Below are positions 19,341-27,908 of a stretch of DNA of 64,000 nucleotides, piece by piece. Within the stretch, counting starts at the first letter, position 1. Every line of letters starts with the position of its first letter. Under the pieces are notes generated by a model. The model was given only the letters and a program-made list of their open reading frames with translations. It made no database searches and was not told the DNA's origin. Source of the stretch: Sporosarcina sp. FSL K6-1508 (GTDB taxonomy: Bacteria; Bacillota; Bacilli; Bacillales_A; Planococcaceae); NCBI RefSeq assembly GCF_038007465.1, contig NZ_JBBOXF010000001.1, positions 1,995,001 to 2,059,000 on the forward strand. Reading direction: 5' to 3'. A program made the position numbers and the translations under genes.

Positions 19341-20537
19341 ATGACTAACCGCCGACTATTTACTTCAGAATCGGTAACTGAAGGGCATCCAGACAAAATG
19401 TGCGACCAAATTTCGGACGCGATTCTAGACGCGATTCTAGAAGAGGATCCGAATGCACGCGTTGCATGTGAAACGACAATCACAACAGGCCTAGTCCTTG
19501 TTGCTGGAGAAATTACAACATCCACATATGTTGATATTCCAAAAGTTGTTCGGGAAACTGTTAAAGGAATTGGTTATGTGCGTGCCAAATACGGTTTTGA
19601 TTGGGAAACATCTGCAGTCCTAACTGCCATTGACGAACAATCTGCCGATATTGCTGCGGGCGTGGACCAAGCACTTGAAGCGCGAGAAGGTTCAATGACA
19701 GAGGACGAACTTGAAGATATTGGAGCAGGTGACCAAGGCCTGATGTTCGGTTACGCATGTAATGAAACACCCGAACTGATGCCGTTACCTATCAGTTTAG
19801 CGCATAAACTTTCACGTCGTCTTGCAGAAGTACGTAAAGACGAAACGCTTACGTACTTGCGTCCGGATGGTAAAACGCAAGTGACGATTGAATATGATGA
19901 AACGAATACGCCCGTACGAATCGATACAATTGTTATTTCAGCACAGCATCACCCAGAAACGACTCTTGAACAAATTCAGCGTGATATTAAGGAATACGTC
20001 ATTAATCCGGTTGTACCAGAAAATCTGATTGATGAAGACACGAAGTACTTTATTAACCCGACTGGCCGTTTCGTAATAGGGGGCCCTCAAGGGGATGCGG
20101 GTCTTACAGGTCGCAAGATTATTGTTGACACATATGGCGGTTATGCCCGTCATGGAGGCGGTGCATTTTCTGGGAAAGATGCGACGAAAGTCGACCGTTC
20201 TGCTTCTTACGCGGCTCGTTATGTTGCGAAGAACATCGTCGCTGCAGGACTTGCAGACCGTTGTGAAGTCCAACTTGCTTATGCAATCGGTGTCGCTCAA
20301 CCCGTTTCGATTTCTATTGATACATTTGGGACAGGTACTGTCGAAGAAAGTAAACTTGTTGAGCTAACGCGTGGACTGTTTGACCTTCGTCCAGCTGGCA
20401 TCATCAAAATGCTAGACCTACGCCGTCCAATTTATAAACAAACAGCTGCATACGGTCACTTCGGTCGCACAGACATTGATTTGCCGTGGGAACAGACAGA
20501 TAGAGCTGCTGCATTGAAAGAACAAGCGGGACAATAA
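19341..20537 (+). CDS. metK: S-adenosylmethionine synthetase
   Basis: 398 residues, typical length. It makes S-adenosylmethionine from ATP and methionine. Motifs GHPDKMCDQISDAILD, GAGDQGLMFGYA and GGAFSGKDATKVDRSA are present. AAGGAGG precedes the ATG. A 128-base leader separates it from the S-box terminator; within it a small hairpin (AGTCTATTCC/GGAAAGACT) is visible. It is controlled by the SAM riboswitch and followed by its own terminator. Confidence 0.97.
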   Translation: MTNRRLFTSESVTEGHPDKMCDQISDAILDAILEEDPNARVACETTITTGLVLVAGEITTSTYVDIPKVVRETVKGIGYVRAKYGFDWETSAVLTAIDEQSADIAAGVDQALEAREGSMTEDELEDIGAGDQGLMFGYACNETPELMPLPISLAHKLSRRLAEVRKDETLTYLRPDGKTQVTIEYDETNTPVRIDTIVISAQHHPETTLEQIQRDIKEYVINPVVPENLIDEDTKYFINPTGRFVIGGPQGDAGLTGRKIIVDTYGGYARHGGGAFSGKDATKVDRSASYAARYVAKNIVAAGLADRCEVQLAYAIGVAQPVSISIDTFGTGTVEESKLVELTRGLFDLRPAGIIKMLDLRRPIYKQTAAYGHFGRTDIDLPWEQTDRAAALKEQAGQ

Positions 20538-20546
20538 GTTAGTATA

Positions 20547-20592
20547 AACGCTGGAAGCGAGGGAATTTGCCTTGTCTTTCAGCGTCTTTTTG
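20547..20592 (+). terminator. metK terminator
   Basis: ACGCTGgAAG and CTTtCAGCGT form the stem around an 18-base loop, followed by CTTTTTG. Confidence 0.8.
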
Positions 20593-21456
20593 TTAGAAGC
20601 AGTTTTTATAAGATTACTTTGTTTGGTGCAAATAATTGATGCACTGTCATTCTAAATATTAGTGAATAAAAGATTTCCTTCAAACCCAATTCGGCGCTAG
20701 GGGATGCCTACACCCAGTTTATATAGCGTATTCTATACTTTAATTTATATAATTAATGAAACATTATGAATTTGATTGTATATTATATATGTTGAATTAA
20801 AGAAGCCCATTGAATCTGTTGTGGCGCTCACCAATGAGAGAGTTGTAATTCAAGGCGTGGATTGTAGAACGCTTGGCGGCAAAGGGGAAGCCTTTCGCCA
20901 TAAGCCTGGATTAGCGGCTTCGCATCCAGTCTTACGGCTTCGGCGACGCCTTTGCCGCGCCTGCGCTAGAGTGTTCATTATTGAGAGAAATGTGATTTTG
21001 AGATGTATATTCCGAGATTATAAGGTGATTACTATTCGATACTATATATTGAAATAAAGAATTTCATTGAACCGCTACGGCGCTAGGGGTAGCCTCCCGC
21101 CATAAGCGAGGGTACTGAAAAAGTACGATTTCCTTCAATCCCGTTGATTTCCTTTCCGAGCGGACGCTTTCCGCGGGCACGGCTTCAGCCTCCTCGTCAC
21201 TACGTTCCTGCGGGGTCTTCAGCTCGCGCTGTTCCCGCTGGAGTCGCCGCTCTCCACTACAATCAACTAGGTCTTTACAAAAAAAGAACTTTTTCAGTGG
21301 CTTCCCCTAAGCCAAGCAGCTTCACCGCCAGTCTTATGGCTTCGGCTACCCGGTGTCCAGTTACTGACACAATTCACGTCCTTCGAATTGTGACAGCAAC
21401 TGGCATCGAATAGGCGCCTTCGCTCAGTTTTTACACCGGATTCATTTGTTCAACAT

Positions 21457-22859
21457 CACTAGTGTTGCATTAAAATATATTCAATATAAAAAGTTCCCGA
21501 AATGTTCACTAACTTTATTTTCTGCATAAAAAAATTCCTTTATAATGGATAAAGTCAGGTGGTAACCCGTCCAAATCCACTAAAAAAGGAACTACTCATG
21601 GACAAGATTACACGAAAAACTTCATTTGGACAATGGTTTTCACCTATTAATATTCAATTAGTTGAAGAAAACGTGAAAACAATGAGATTAGATGCTTATA
21701 CGAAGAAACTTACGACAGATTCATTCTTAAAATTACTGCTTTTTGCACAGCTTCATGAAACGGAAAGTCTGCACGCGCTGAGTGATTGTCTTTTTAATAA
21801 ACATCTTCAAGTCAGCACAAACCTTGATTCTATAAGCGTTTCTCAATTATCCCGCAGGCTCAATGGAATGAATCCCGTGCTATTTCAACAACTTTTTCTT
21901 GATTTAGTCGCGCAAATTCATCAAAAAACAAATTATGCCAAAATCACTATGCCTTTAAAAATCATTGATTCGAGCACATTGCCACTCAATTTAACCAATC
22001 ACCGATGGGCTAAATTCCGCAAAACGAAAGCTGGGGTAAAGCTTCATTTACGTCTTGTGTTTATGGAAAAAGGAACGTCCTATCCTGAAAAAGCTGTGCT
22101 TACAACAGCGAATGAACATGATCGTAATCAGCTTGAAGTCATGGTTGATGACAAGGAATGCATGTATGTTTTCGACCGTGGATATTTAGATTACGAACGT
22201 TTCGATCGCATGACAGATGACGGCTACTTTTTCTTATCCAGACTACGTAAAAATGCAGTAATCCATGAATGTGAAGACTTCCAATTGCCAGAAGGCACAA
22301 CGGTATTATCGGATCAAGCGGTGTTGATTGGTACAACTCAAAATCGTGCTGAAAACATCTTTCGCTTACTCAAAGTAATAGACTCGAAAGGGAATGAACT
22401 ACAACTCATCACCAATCGGTTTGACCTGAGTGCAGACGAAATCTCCGAGATGTACAAATCACGCTGGGCAATTGAACTGTTTTTTAAATGGATCAAACAA
22501 CATTTGAACATCAAAAAGTTCTATGGTCAAAGCGAATGGGCCATTCATAATCAGGTATATATCGCACTCATCGTATATTGCTTGAATGTGTTGGTGCAAA
22601 TAAAGACACGGAGTAAACATAAAATCTTGAAAATTAGTCGCTATTTAAAGGCTTCTCTTTGGAAACCTGCACATATTTGGATTCGTAAAATCAAAGGGAC
22701 AGCAGTCCCGTAACAACTAAACTGTCGTTGCCGCAAATGTCTAATTGTAAATAAAAACCAAATGGACGGACCACCTTTATTGGAGTGTATATCTTTTTGG
22801 CTCATCGCCGTAAAAATAAATAGTAAGAATTTTAAATCATTATTTATGCAACACTAGTG
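21457..22859 (+). mobile_element. IS4-family insertion sequence, copy 1
   Basis: 1403 bp bounded by the 14-bp terminal inverted repeats CACTAGTGTTGCAT and ATGCAACACTAGTG. A 9-bp target duplication GTTCAACAT flanks it (21448-21456 and 22860-22868). Sub-terminal inverted segments occur around GGTGG...CGTCC at the left and GGACGGACCACC at the right. It differs from copy 2 at only about three positions, so transposition was recent. Confidence 0.97.
21598..22713 (+). CDS. IS4-family transposase (copy 1)
   Basis: 371 residues. DDE transposase: first Asp in LKIIDSSTLPL, second in MYVFDRGYLDYERF, and the IS4-type Y-(2)-R-(3)-E-(6)-K signature in YKSRWAIELFFKWIKQHL. The N-terminus has the DUF4372-like SFGQWFSPI segment common in this group. 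ATG 21598 is preceded by AAAAAAGGAA; a GTG 39 bases upstream lacks a Shine-Dalgarno. The product is identical to that of copy 2. Confidence 0.95.
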   Translation: MDKITRKTSFGQWFSPINIQLVEENVKTMRLDAYTKKLTTDSFLKLLLFAQLHETESLHALSDCLFNKHLQVSTNLDSISVSQLSRRLNGMNPVLFQQLFLDLVAQIHQKTNYAKITMPLKIIDSSTLPLNLTNHRWAKFRKTKAGVKLHLRLVFMEKGTSYPEKAVLTTANEHDRNQLEVMVDDKECMYVFDRGYLDYERFDRMTDDGYFFLSRLRKNAVIHECEDFQLPEGTTVLSDQAVLIGTTQNRAENIFRLLKVIDSKGNELQLITNRFDLSADEISEMYKSRWAIELFFKWIKQHLNIKKFYGQSEWAIHNQVYIALIVYCLNVLVQIKTRSKHKILKISRYLKASLWKPAHIWIRKIKGTAVP

Positions 22860-23890
22860 GTTCAACATATATAATTATAGTCAAGAAAGACGCACTCTGG
22901 GTTGCAGATTTCATCACAGCTAATGAAATACACTTTCTCAAATAGACCGTCCAGCGAAGGCGCGACTTCGTGGTAGCCGGAGCGATAAGACTGAAAGTGC
23001 TCTCCTTTCCGGCTTATCGCGGGAGGCATCCACAAAGCACCGAAGCGGCATTAGCAGGAATTCTAATTCATTCCTCCTGTATTGGGACATTCGTTGATCA
23101 CATTCAATCGATTTATGGCACTCCGGGTTGTAGGCCTCACCCCCGAAAACGAAATGCGATTTCTCGATATAGACCATCCAGCGAAGGCGCGACTTCGTGG
23201 TAGCCGGAGCGATAAGACTGAAAGTGTTCTCCTTTCTGGCTTATCGCGGAAGGCATCCACAAAGCGCCGAAGTGATATTAGCAGGATATCTAATTCATTC
23301 CTCCTGTATTGGGACATTTGTTGATCACATTCGCTCGATTTATGGCCCTCCAGGTTGTAGGTCCCATCCCCGAAAAACGAAATACACTTTCTCAAATAGA
23401 CCATCCAGCGAAGGCGCGACTTCGTGGTAGCCGGAGCGATAAGACTGAAAGTGGTCTTCTTTCTGGCTTATCGCGGGAGGCATCCACAAAGCGCCGAAGC
23501 GATATTAGAAGGATTTCTAATTCATTCCTCCTGTATTGGGACATTCGTTGATCACATTCGATCGATTTATGTCACTCCAGGTTGTAGGTCCCATCCTCGA
23601 AAATGAAATGCGCTTTCTCAAATAGACCATCCACAAAGCGGCGAAGCGGTATTAGCAGGAACTCTAATCAATTCCAAGTATTAGATCTTTTTCAGTGGCC
23701 TCCCAAAAGCCCTTGTAAAGCGCATACGCCGTATTCATTTATTCAATATATACTACAAGAGTTGGTGAAGATACCGTATAACTTTGAATTACTGGTTTTT
23801 GGCTCAGGGCTCTATGCTTTTTTTATAAAGCATCAAAAAATCGTATTCGACGGCTTATGAAATTATGAAGGAATACGAAAGGGGATCTTT

Positions 23891-24331
23891 ATGCGTAAAG
23901 GAATAATAAGACCATTAGTTATCTGCTTATTTAAACATGAAGACGCTATTCTTGTTTTTGAAGGTCATGATTTAGTAAAGGGGGATAACTTTTACCGTCC
24001 AATTGGTGGGGGAATTGAATATGGTGAAACAAGCGCTGAAGCCTTAATAAGAGAAGTCAGAGAAGAAATTGGAGCCGAAATCAAAAACATAAAATATTTG
24101 GGGACGATTGAAAATATTTTTACTTTTAACGGAAATGTAGGTCATGAAATTGTTATGGTTTATGATGCCGCTTTTATCGACACGTCGTTTTACGGCAAAG
24201 ATTCTTTTGAGGGACAAGAAGATGACGGGACACTAATAAAATTAATTTGGAAACCTTTGAGTGAATTTCAAAATGGGAATTTAAGACTTGTTCCTGAAAC
24301 GCTACCAGAGTTAATTCAAAAGTACTGTTAG
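23891..24331 (+). CDS. NUDIX hydrolase
   Basis: 146 residues. The Nudix box is GGGIEYGETSAEALIREV then REEIGAE. The domain fills nearly the whole protein, with no signal or membrane segment. The substrate cannot be told from sequence; similar Bacillales proteins are generic nucleoside diphosphate-X hydrolases. AAAGGGGATC precedes the ATG. It lies between a structured repeat and a VOC protein gene and is probably resident accessory content. Confidence 0.85.
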   Translation: MRKGIIRPLVICLFKHEDAILVFEGHDLVKGDNFYRPIGGGIEYGETSAEALIREVREEIGAEIKNIKYLGTIENIFTFNGNVGHEIVMVYDAAFIDTSFYGKDSFEGQEDDGTLIKLIWKPLSEFQNGNLRLVPETLPELIQKYC

Positions 24332-24408
24332 AGGTAATCATCTTCTAAGAATGGATTAAGAGGCCTGACAATCCAAGCTTGTTTCTTTATTGATAAGGGG
24401 GTATTTTA

Positions 24409-25080
24409 TTGTTGATAAGCAAAGTAATAATTTACAGCAGTGTGATAGATGAAATGAAACAGTTTTATGTCAATGAACTTGGATTTGAATTGATAAATAG
24501 TAAAGAAAGTAGTTTTAAAATTAAAGTGGGAGATAGCGAATTAGAATTTCAAAATGATCCAGCTAATCGAAACCCGTTCTACCATTTTGCCTTTAATATT
24601 CCTTCGAACCAATTTAAAGAGGCGAAGAATTGGGCAAAAACAAAAGTGGCCTTAAATACAGAAGAAGGTTCGGATGAAGTTTATTTTAAACAGTCAGATG
24701 CTTATTCATTTTACTTTTTAGACCCATCTGATAATATCGTAGAATTTATATCGAGACAATCTCTATCGCCGAAAAGTAACGACATATTTTCCGCCATCAG
24801 TATTTTAAATATTAGTGAAATAAATATCACAACCCATGATGTTTTATCATGTGGCAATCAATTAATTGATTTCGGTATTCCTGTAAGAGATGAGAATTCA
24901 TTGGAAGAGAGTTTTAACTTCATGGGAAGCAAAGGAGCATTTTTGCTTTTGGGAAGTGAAAAACGAAAATCGTTCTTTTCAGATAAAGAAGCGAAAATAC
25001 ACCCGCTTTCTATAGAAATTGACAAAGTTAAAATAATTTCAATGGATGAGCTAGGAAATATTAAATTAGGTCTATTATAA
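24409..25080 (+). CDS. VOC (glyoxalase/bleomycin-resistance) family protein
   Basis: 223 residues starting with TTG (24409 or 24412), with AAGGGGG upstream. The first VOC half spans residues 1-115 (YSSVIDEMKQFYVNELGFEL ... YFLDPSDNIVEFI). A second, more divergent half follows from about residue 130 (NISEINITTHDVLSCGNQL ... AFLLLGSEKRKSFF). Possible metal ligands are His in FYHFAF and Glu in NIVEF, but the set is incomplete, so catalysis is uncertain. Confidence 0.75.
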   Translation: MLISKVIIYSSVIDEMKQFYVNELGFELINSKESSFKIKVGDSELEFQNDPANRNPFYHFAFNIPSNQFKEAKNWAKTKVALNTEEGSDEVYFKQSDAYSFYFLDPSDNIVEFISRQSLSPKSNDIFSAISILNISEINITTHDVLSCGNQLIDFGIPVRDENSLEESFNFMGSKGAFLLLGSEKRKSFFSDKEAKIHPLSIEIDKVKIISMDELGNIKLGLL

Positions 25081-25099
25081 TAAAGTCGTAAAAGATAAA

Positions 25100-25230
25100 A
25101 ACGTTCATCCGTTTCATCCGCTTCGGCGCTTTGGGGAGGCCTTCCGCCATAACCCTGACTGCTTCGCCATCAGTCTTATGGCTCCGGCTACCCCTGGTTA
25201 GGCGCCTACGCTCAGTTTATGCATGTATTT
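25100..25230. repeat. Fragment of the module A repeat
   Basis: Shares CCGCTTCGGCGCT, CCTTCCGCCATAA, CAGTCTTATGGCT-CGGCTACCC and GGCGCCTACGCTCAGTTTAT with module A at the two large loci. It lacks the central core and clear terminal repeats. Confidence 0.7.
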
Positions 25231-25289
25231 AATTCATATGATCATTTTTTATAGCATTTAATGAAAGAGGGTCTTGTTTGAAGCCTATT

Positions 25290-25499
25290 TTACTTCAATA
25301 TAGTCTTTTTTTTATTTTTTATAATTTCTGTACCAATCAAACCTATTAGTAAAATGATAATCGAAATGATACTGTAGTCTTTAAAAAAGTTGATAAACGG
25401 GATATCAAGAAATCTGAACACCATCGTAATAATTCGCCCTGCTAATAACACCATTCCAATTACAAGCATCCAATTAAATACTTTCTCTAAAAAAATCAT
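25290..25499 (-). CDS. Small two-helix membrane protein, unknown
   Basis: 69 residues with two hydrophobic segments (about 8-30 and 42-60) and a Lys-rich C-terminus (NKKKTILK). No family is recognised. AGGATAG lies just before the ATG, a modest Shine-Dalgarno. It is downstream of the ytoA homologue on the same strand with a 78-base gap. Confidence 0.5.
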   Translation of the reverse strand: MIFLEKVFNWMLVIGMVLLAGRIITMVFRFLDIPFINFFKDYSIISIIILLIGLIGTEIIKNKKKTILK

Positions 25500-25577
25500 T
25501 GTACTATCCTATAGCCCCTTGTATTATATTTGCTGTAACTTTGACATGAAGCATTTTTCTATCGACTAATGGCTTCC

Positions 25578-26090
25578 TTATTTTTGGAGACTTTTATAAT
25601 ACTGTCCTTTTTCCGCATATTCGCGCACAATCCGTTCCATATCCGCACGGTCGTCGTCATTTAACTCCCGCACCACTTTTGCTGGCGAACCGAGTGCAAG
25701 TGTATTCGGCGGAATCTTCTTCCCTGGCGTAACGAGACTGCCAGCACCGATAAACGCTCCTTCTCCGATTTCAGCACCGTCCAATATAATTGATCCCATT
25801 CCGATAAGCGCACCTTTTTTCACTGTACAACTATGTAAGGTTACTTGATGTCCGATTGTCACTTCGTCTTCAAGGATAAGCGGGAACTGTGGGCTCTGAT
25901 GAAGGCAGCACAAGTCTTGAATGTTTACTTTACGTCCTATGATTGTTGGTGATACATCTCCGCGAATCACTGTATTGAACCAAATTGTAGATTCTGGCCC
26001 AATTGTTACATCCCCTGAGATTGTTGTATAGTCCCCTATAAATACAGACGGATCAATTACTGGTGTTTTGTCTTTATATGGATAGATCAT
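25578..26090 (-). CDS. ytoA: Gamma-carbonic-anhydrase-like acyltransferase-fold protein YtoA
   Basis: 170 residues. A left-handed beta-helix of hexapeptide repeats runs from about residue 10 to 145 (VFIGDYTTISGDVTIGPES onwards). Metal-site His are visible in LHQSPQ, IGHQVTLHSC. Proteins of this YrdA/PaaY/YtoA group are usually metal-binding trimers whose activity is poorly defined. AGAGGAG precedes the ATG. Its divergent partner is the ytpA homologue, as in B. subtilis, which argues that this segment is ancestral chromosome between the two IS copies. Confidence 0.9.
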   Translation of the reverse strand: MIYPYKDKTPVIDPSVFIGDYTTISGDVTIGPESTIWFNTVIRGDVSPTIIGRKVNIQDLCCLHQSPQFPLILEDEVTIGHQVTLHSCTVKKGALIGMGSIILDGAEIGEGAFIGAGSLVTPGKKIPPNTLALGSPAKVVRELNDDDRADMERIVREYAEKGQYYKSLQK

Positions 26091-26209
26091 AGCGTTCTCC
26101 TCTTTTCTTTATGTAGTGTATAATTACCTTAACAAAGATTAGGTTTTTATTATAGACAAATGGGGAAATATATATAGAAAAAGAACTGCGAGATAAGGGG
26201 AAGATGACC

Positions 26210-26998
26210 ATGTGGAAATGGGAAGCGGAAGGACAGCCGAAAGCTGTTGTGGCCATCGTTCATAATGTGTACGAACATCATAGTAGATATGCATGGCTCA
26301 TTCAGAAACTGCGAAATAGCGGTTTCCATGTTGTGACAGGTGATTTGCCTGGGCATGGAGCGGAGGGCACTAGTGAAATTCATGATGAGCAATTTAATAC
26401 ATACATCAAATATGTGGATAAATTAATAGCAGTTGGCCTGGATGATAATTTGCCACTCTTCATCTTAGGACACGGCGTTGGGGCTACAATCGTTATGCGC
26501 CTTCTACAACGAAAGAAAATTGAGTGTGCGGGAGCTATTTTCAGTTCACCGTGGTTGACACTTCGTCATGTGCCGCCCAAGTATTCGAATATGCTGTCAA
26601 AGTTTTCATCTTCTATGAAGTTGGATCATGAGGTTAGTATAGAGCTTTTGACACGAAATACGGATTTATATGAAGAAGCTAGGCAAGATGACTATTACAG
26701 ACCGGTCAGCACTGTAACTTGGTACAGGGATCTGCAATCGTTCATGAAATTGGTGGCCCAGCACGAGGGCAGTATTTTTGATATACCTGTACTGATGCAT
26801 AGTGCAGAAGATGACAAAATCACAGAACTCTCAGTTGCGAAAAGATGGTTTATCCGTCAAGACCTTTCTGAATTTCAATATAAACAATGGAAGCGGCTTT
26901 ATCATGACATCTACCAAGAACCGGAGCGCGAAGAAGTGTATAAGTATACGGAGTCGTTTATGGATAATGTGTTGAGATCTCTTGGATATGTTGTGTGA
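26210..26998 (+). CDS. ytpA: YtpA-like lysophospholipase homologue with altered nucleophile
   Basis: 262 residues starting MWKWE, as in YtpA; AAGGGG at 26195-26200 fits ATG 26210 better than ATG 26204. The family acts on lysophospholipids, and in B. subtilis ytpA is linked to bacilysocin. The alpha/beta-hydrolase fold is intact, including HNVYEHHSRYAWL, GDLPGHG, late Asp in SAEDDKIT and late His in RLYHDIYQEPERE. The nucleophile elbow, normally GHSMG, reads GHGVG, with Gly codon GGC at 26474-26476 (residue 89). Hydrolysis by the usual mechanism is therefore not expected. Confidence 0.85.
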   Translation: MWKWEAEGQPKAVVAIVHNVYEHHSRYAWLIQKLRNSGFHVVTGDLPGHGAEGTSEIHDEQFNTYIKYVDKLIAVGLDDNLPLFILGHGVGATIVMRLLQRKKIECAGAIFSSPWLTLRHVPPKYSNMLSKFSSSMKLDHEVSIELLTRNTDLYEEARQDDYYRPVSTVTWYRDLQSFMKLVAQHEGSIFDIPVLMHSAEDDKITELSVAKRWFIRQDLSEFQYKQWKRLYHDIYQEPEREEVYKYTESFMDNVLRSLGYVV

Positions 26999-27000
26999 GA

Positions 27001-27028
27001 AACGTCAGTGAACTGACGTTTTTTTCTT
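27001..27028 (+). terminator. Terminator after the ytpA homologue
   Basis: AACGTCAGT and ACTGACGTT around a 2-base centre, followed by TTTTTCTTTT. Confidence 0.85.
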
Positions 27029-27095
27029 TTGGACTGAATTCAAAACTAAAAGAAGATAGAATAGATATATGACTAAAAATGAAGGGGTGTTTGTT

Positions 27096-27689
27096 ATGAC
27101 AACAATTGGATTTGTACGTCATGGAGTTACTGCGTGGAATAAAGAAGGAAGGGCGCAAGGAAGTTCAGATATCCCGCTCGACGAGGAAGGAATTGAAATG
27201 GCCAACCGTGTAGCGAAAAGGCTTATCGATGAACAATGGGATATCATTTACACAAGCCCTTTAATCAGAGCTGCAAAGACGGCTGAAATCATTGCGGAAA
27301 GTAAGCCGGGGATTCCACTTTTAGCTGATAATCGCTTGCGAGAATCGGGTGGGGGCCTAATTGAAGGAATGACGGAAGCGGAACGTGTTGAAAAGTGGGG
27401 ATATGCATGGAGAAAGTTGGATCTTGGTCTGGAACAACATGCCGAAGTTGTATCGCGCGGACTTGATTTCATTGAGGAAATGACTGAGCAGTATCCTGGG
27501 AAAAGAATTTTGGTCGTCAGCCATGGAGGATTCATCGGCCGGCTTATTAAAGAACTTGTGCCATATGGGGATTTAGAGCAAAACCTCGAAAATACATCAC
27601 TTACAATCGTTGAGCTTCAGAAAGAAAGAAATCTATGCCATTTATTTAACTGTACAAAACACTTACAATTGATTGATGACCATCGTTAA
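27096..27689 (+). CDS. Histidine phosphatase family protein (phosphoglycerate-mutase-like)
   Basis: 197 residues. Catalytic FVRHGVTAWN near the N-terminus, proton-donor region LRESGGGLIEGMT, and the second His in VSHGGFIGRL. Such Bacillales enzymes (PhoE/YhfR type) are broad phosphatases rather than glycolytic mutases. The start follows AAGGGGTG; an in-frame ATG 27 bases earlier has no Shine-Dalgarno. The gene is monocistronic with its own terminator. Confidence 0.88.
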   Translation: MTTIGFVRHGVTAWNKEGRAQGSSDIPLDEEGIEMANRVAKRLIDEQWDIIYTSPLIRAAKTAEIIAESKPGIPLLADNRLRESGGGLIEGMTEAERVEKWGYAWRKLDLGLEQHAEVVSRGLDFIEEMTEQYPGKRILVVSHGGFIGRLIKELVPYGDLEQNLENTSLTIVELQKERNLCHLFNCTKHLQLIDDHR

Positions 27690-27722
27690 AGTAGCTATAA
27701 ACTATATCAAAGTTTACGTATT

Positions 27723-27760
27723 ACCGTCTTCCATTTATATGGAGGGCGGTTTATTTATAT
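27723..27760 (+). terminator. Terminator after the histidine phosphatase gene
   Basis: ACCGTCTTCCAT, loop TTAT, ATGGAGGGCGGT form 12 pairs including G-U, followed by TTATTTAT. Confidence 0.75.
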
Positions 27761-27813
27761 GAAAACCTGTAATATTGCATCTTGCATTTTATTTTATTCT
27801 AAATATTCTTTCT

Positions 27814-27838
27814 TATTATAGTCTAATAGACTATAATA
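27814..27838. promoter_or_regulatory. Perfect palindrome overlapping a candidate -10 of the chemoreceptor gene
   Basis: TATTATAGTCT-AAT-AGACTATAATA: 11-bp arms and 3-base centre. The right arm contains TATAAT (27832-27837), which could be a -10 about 70 bases before the ATG. It looks like an operator, but the binding protein is unknown. Confidence 0.5.
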
Positions 27839-27908
27839 GTTTAAATGACCTTATCCTACTAAAGTTTGTAAGTGAGATAGAGTTGTTGAACAAGAGGGGG
27901 TAAGCCAT

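Larger units (their letters stand above)
20593..23755. repeat. Locus 1 of a large structured non-coding repeat element, split by an IS
   Basis: No gene is supported outside the IS. Module A runs from about 20780 to 21456: it opens with TATATGTTGAATTAA, has a second degenerate opening near 21045, and contains the core GAGCGGACGCTTTCC at about 21158. It continues after the IS with TTCAACATATA at 22861. Module B (22870-23755) contains units starting at 22954, 23181 and 23408 with a period of 227 bases, plus a truncated fourth unit near 23628. A tail with CCCTTGTAAAGCG and TTCAATATATA ends it. An uninterrupted copy is at 30612-31955. Confidence 0.8.

Noticed and set aside
20776..21413. Small frames in the repeat region (VELKKPIESVVALTNERV and others)
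   Set aside because: They coincide with the dispersed repeat, recur at 30613 with altered frame, and show no ribosome-binding site.
22870..23755. CRISPR-like or coding interpretation of the 227-base repeats
   Set aside because: The whole unit is repeated without spacers; frames across it differ between units and lack starts.
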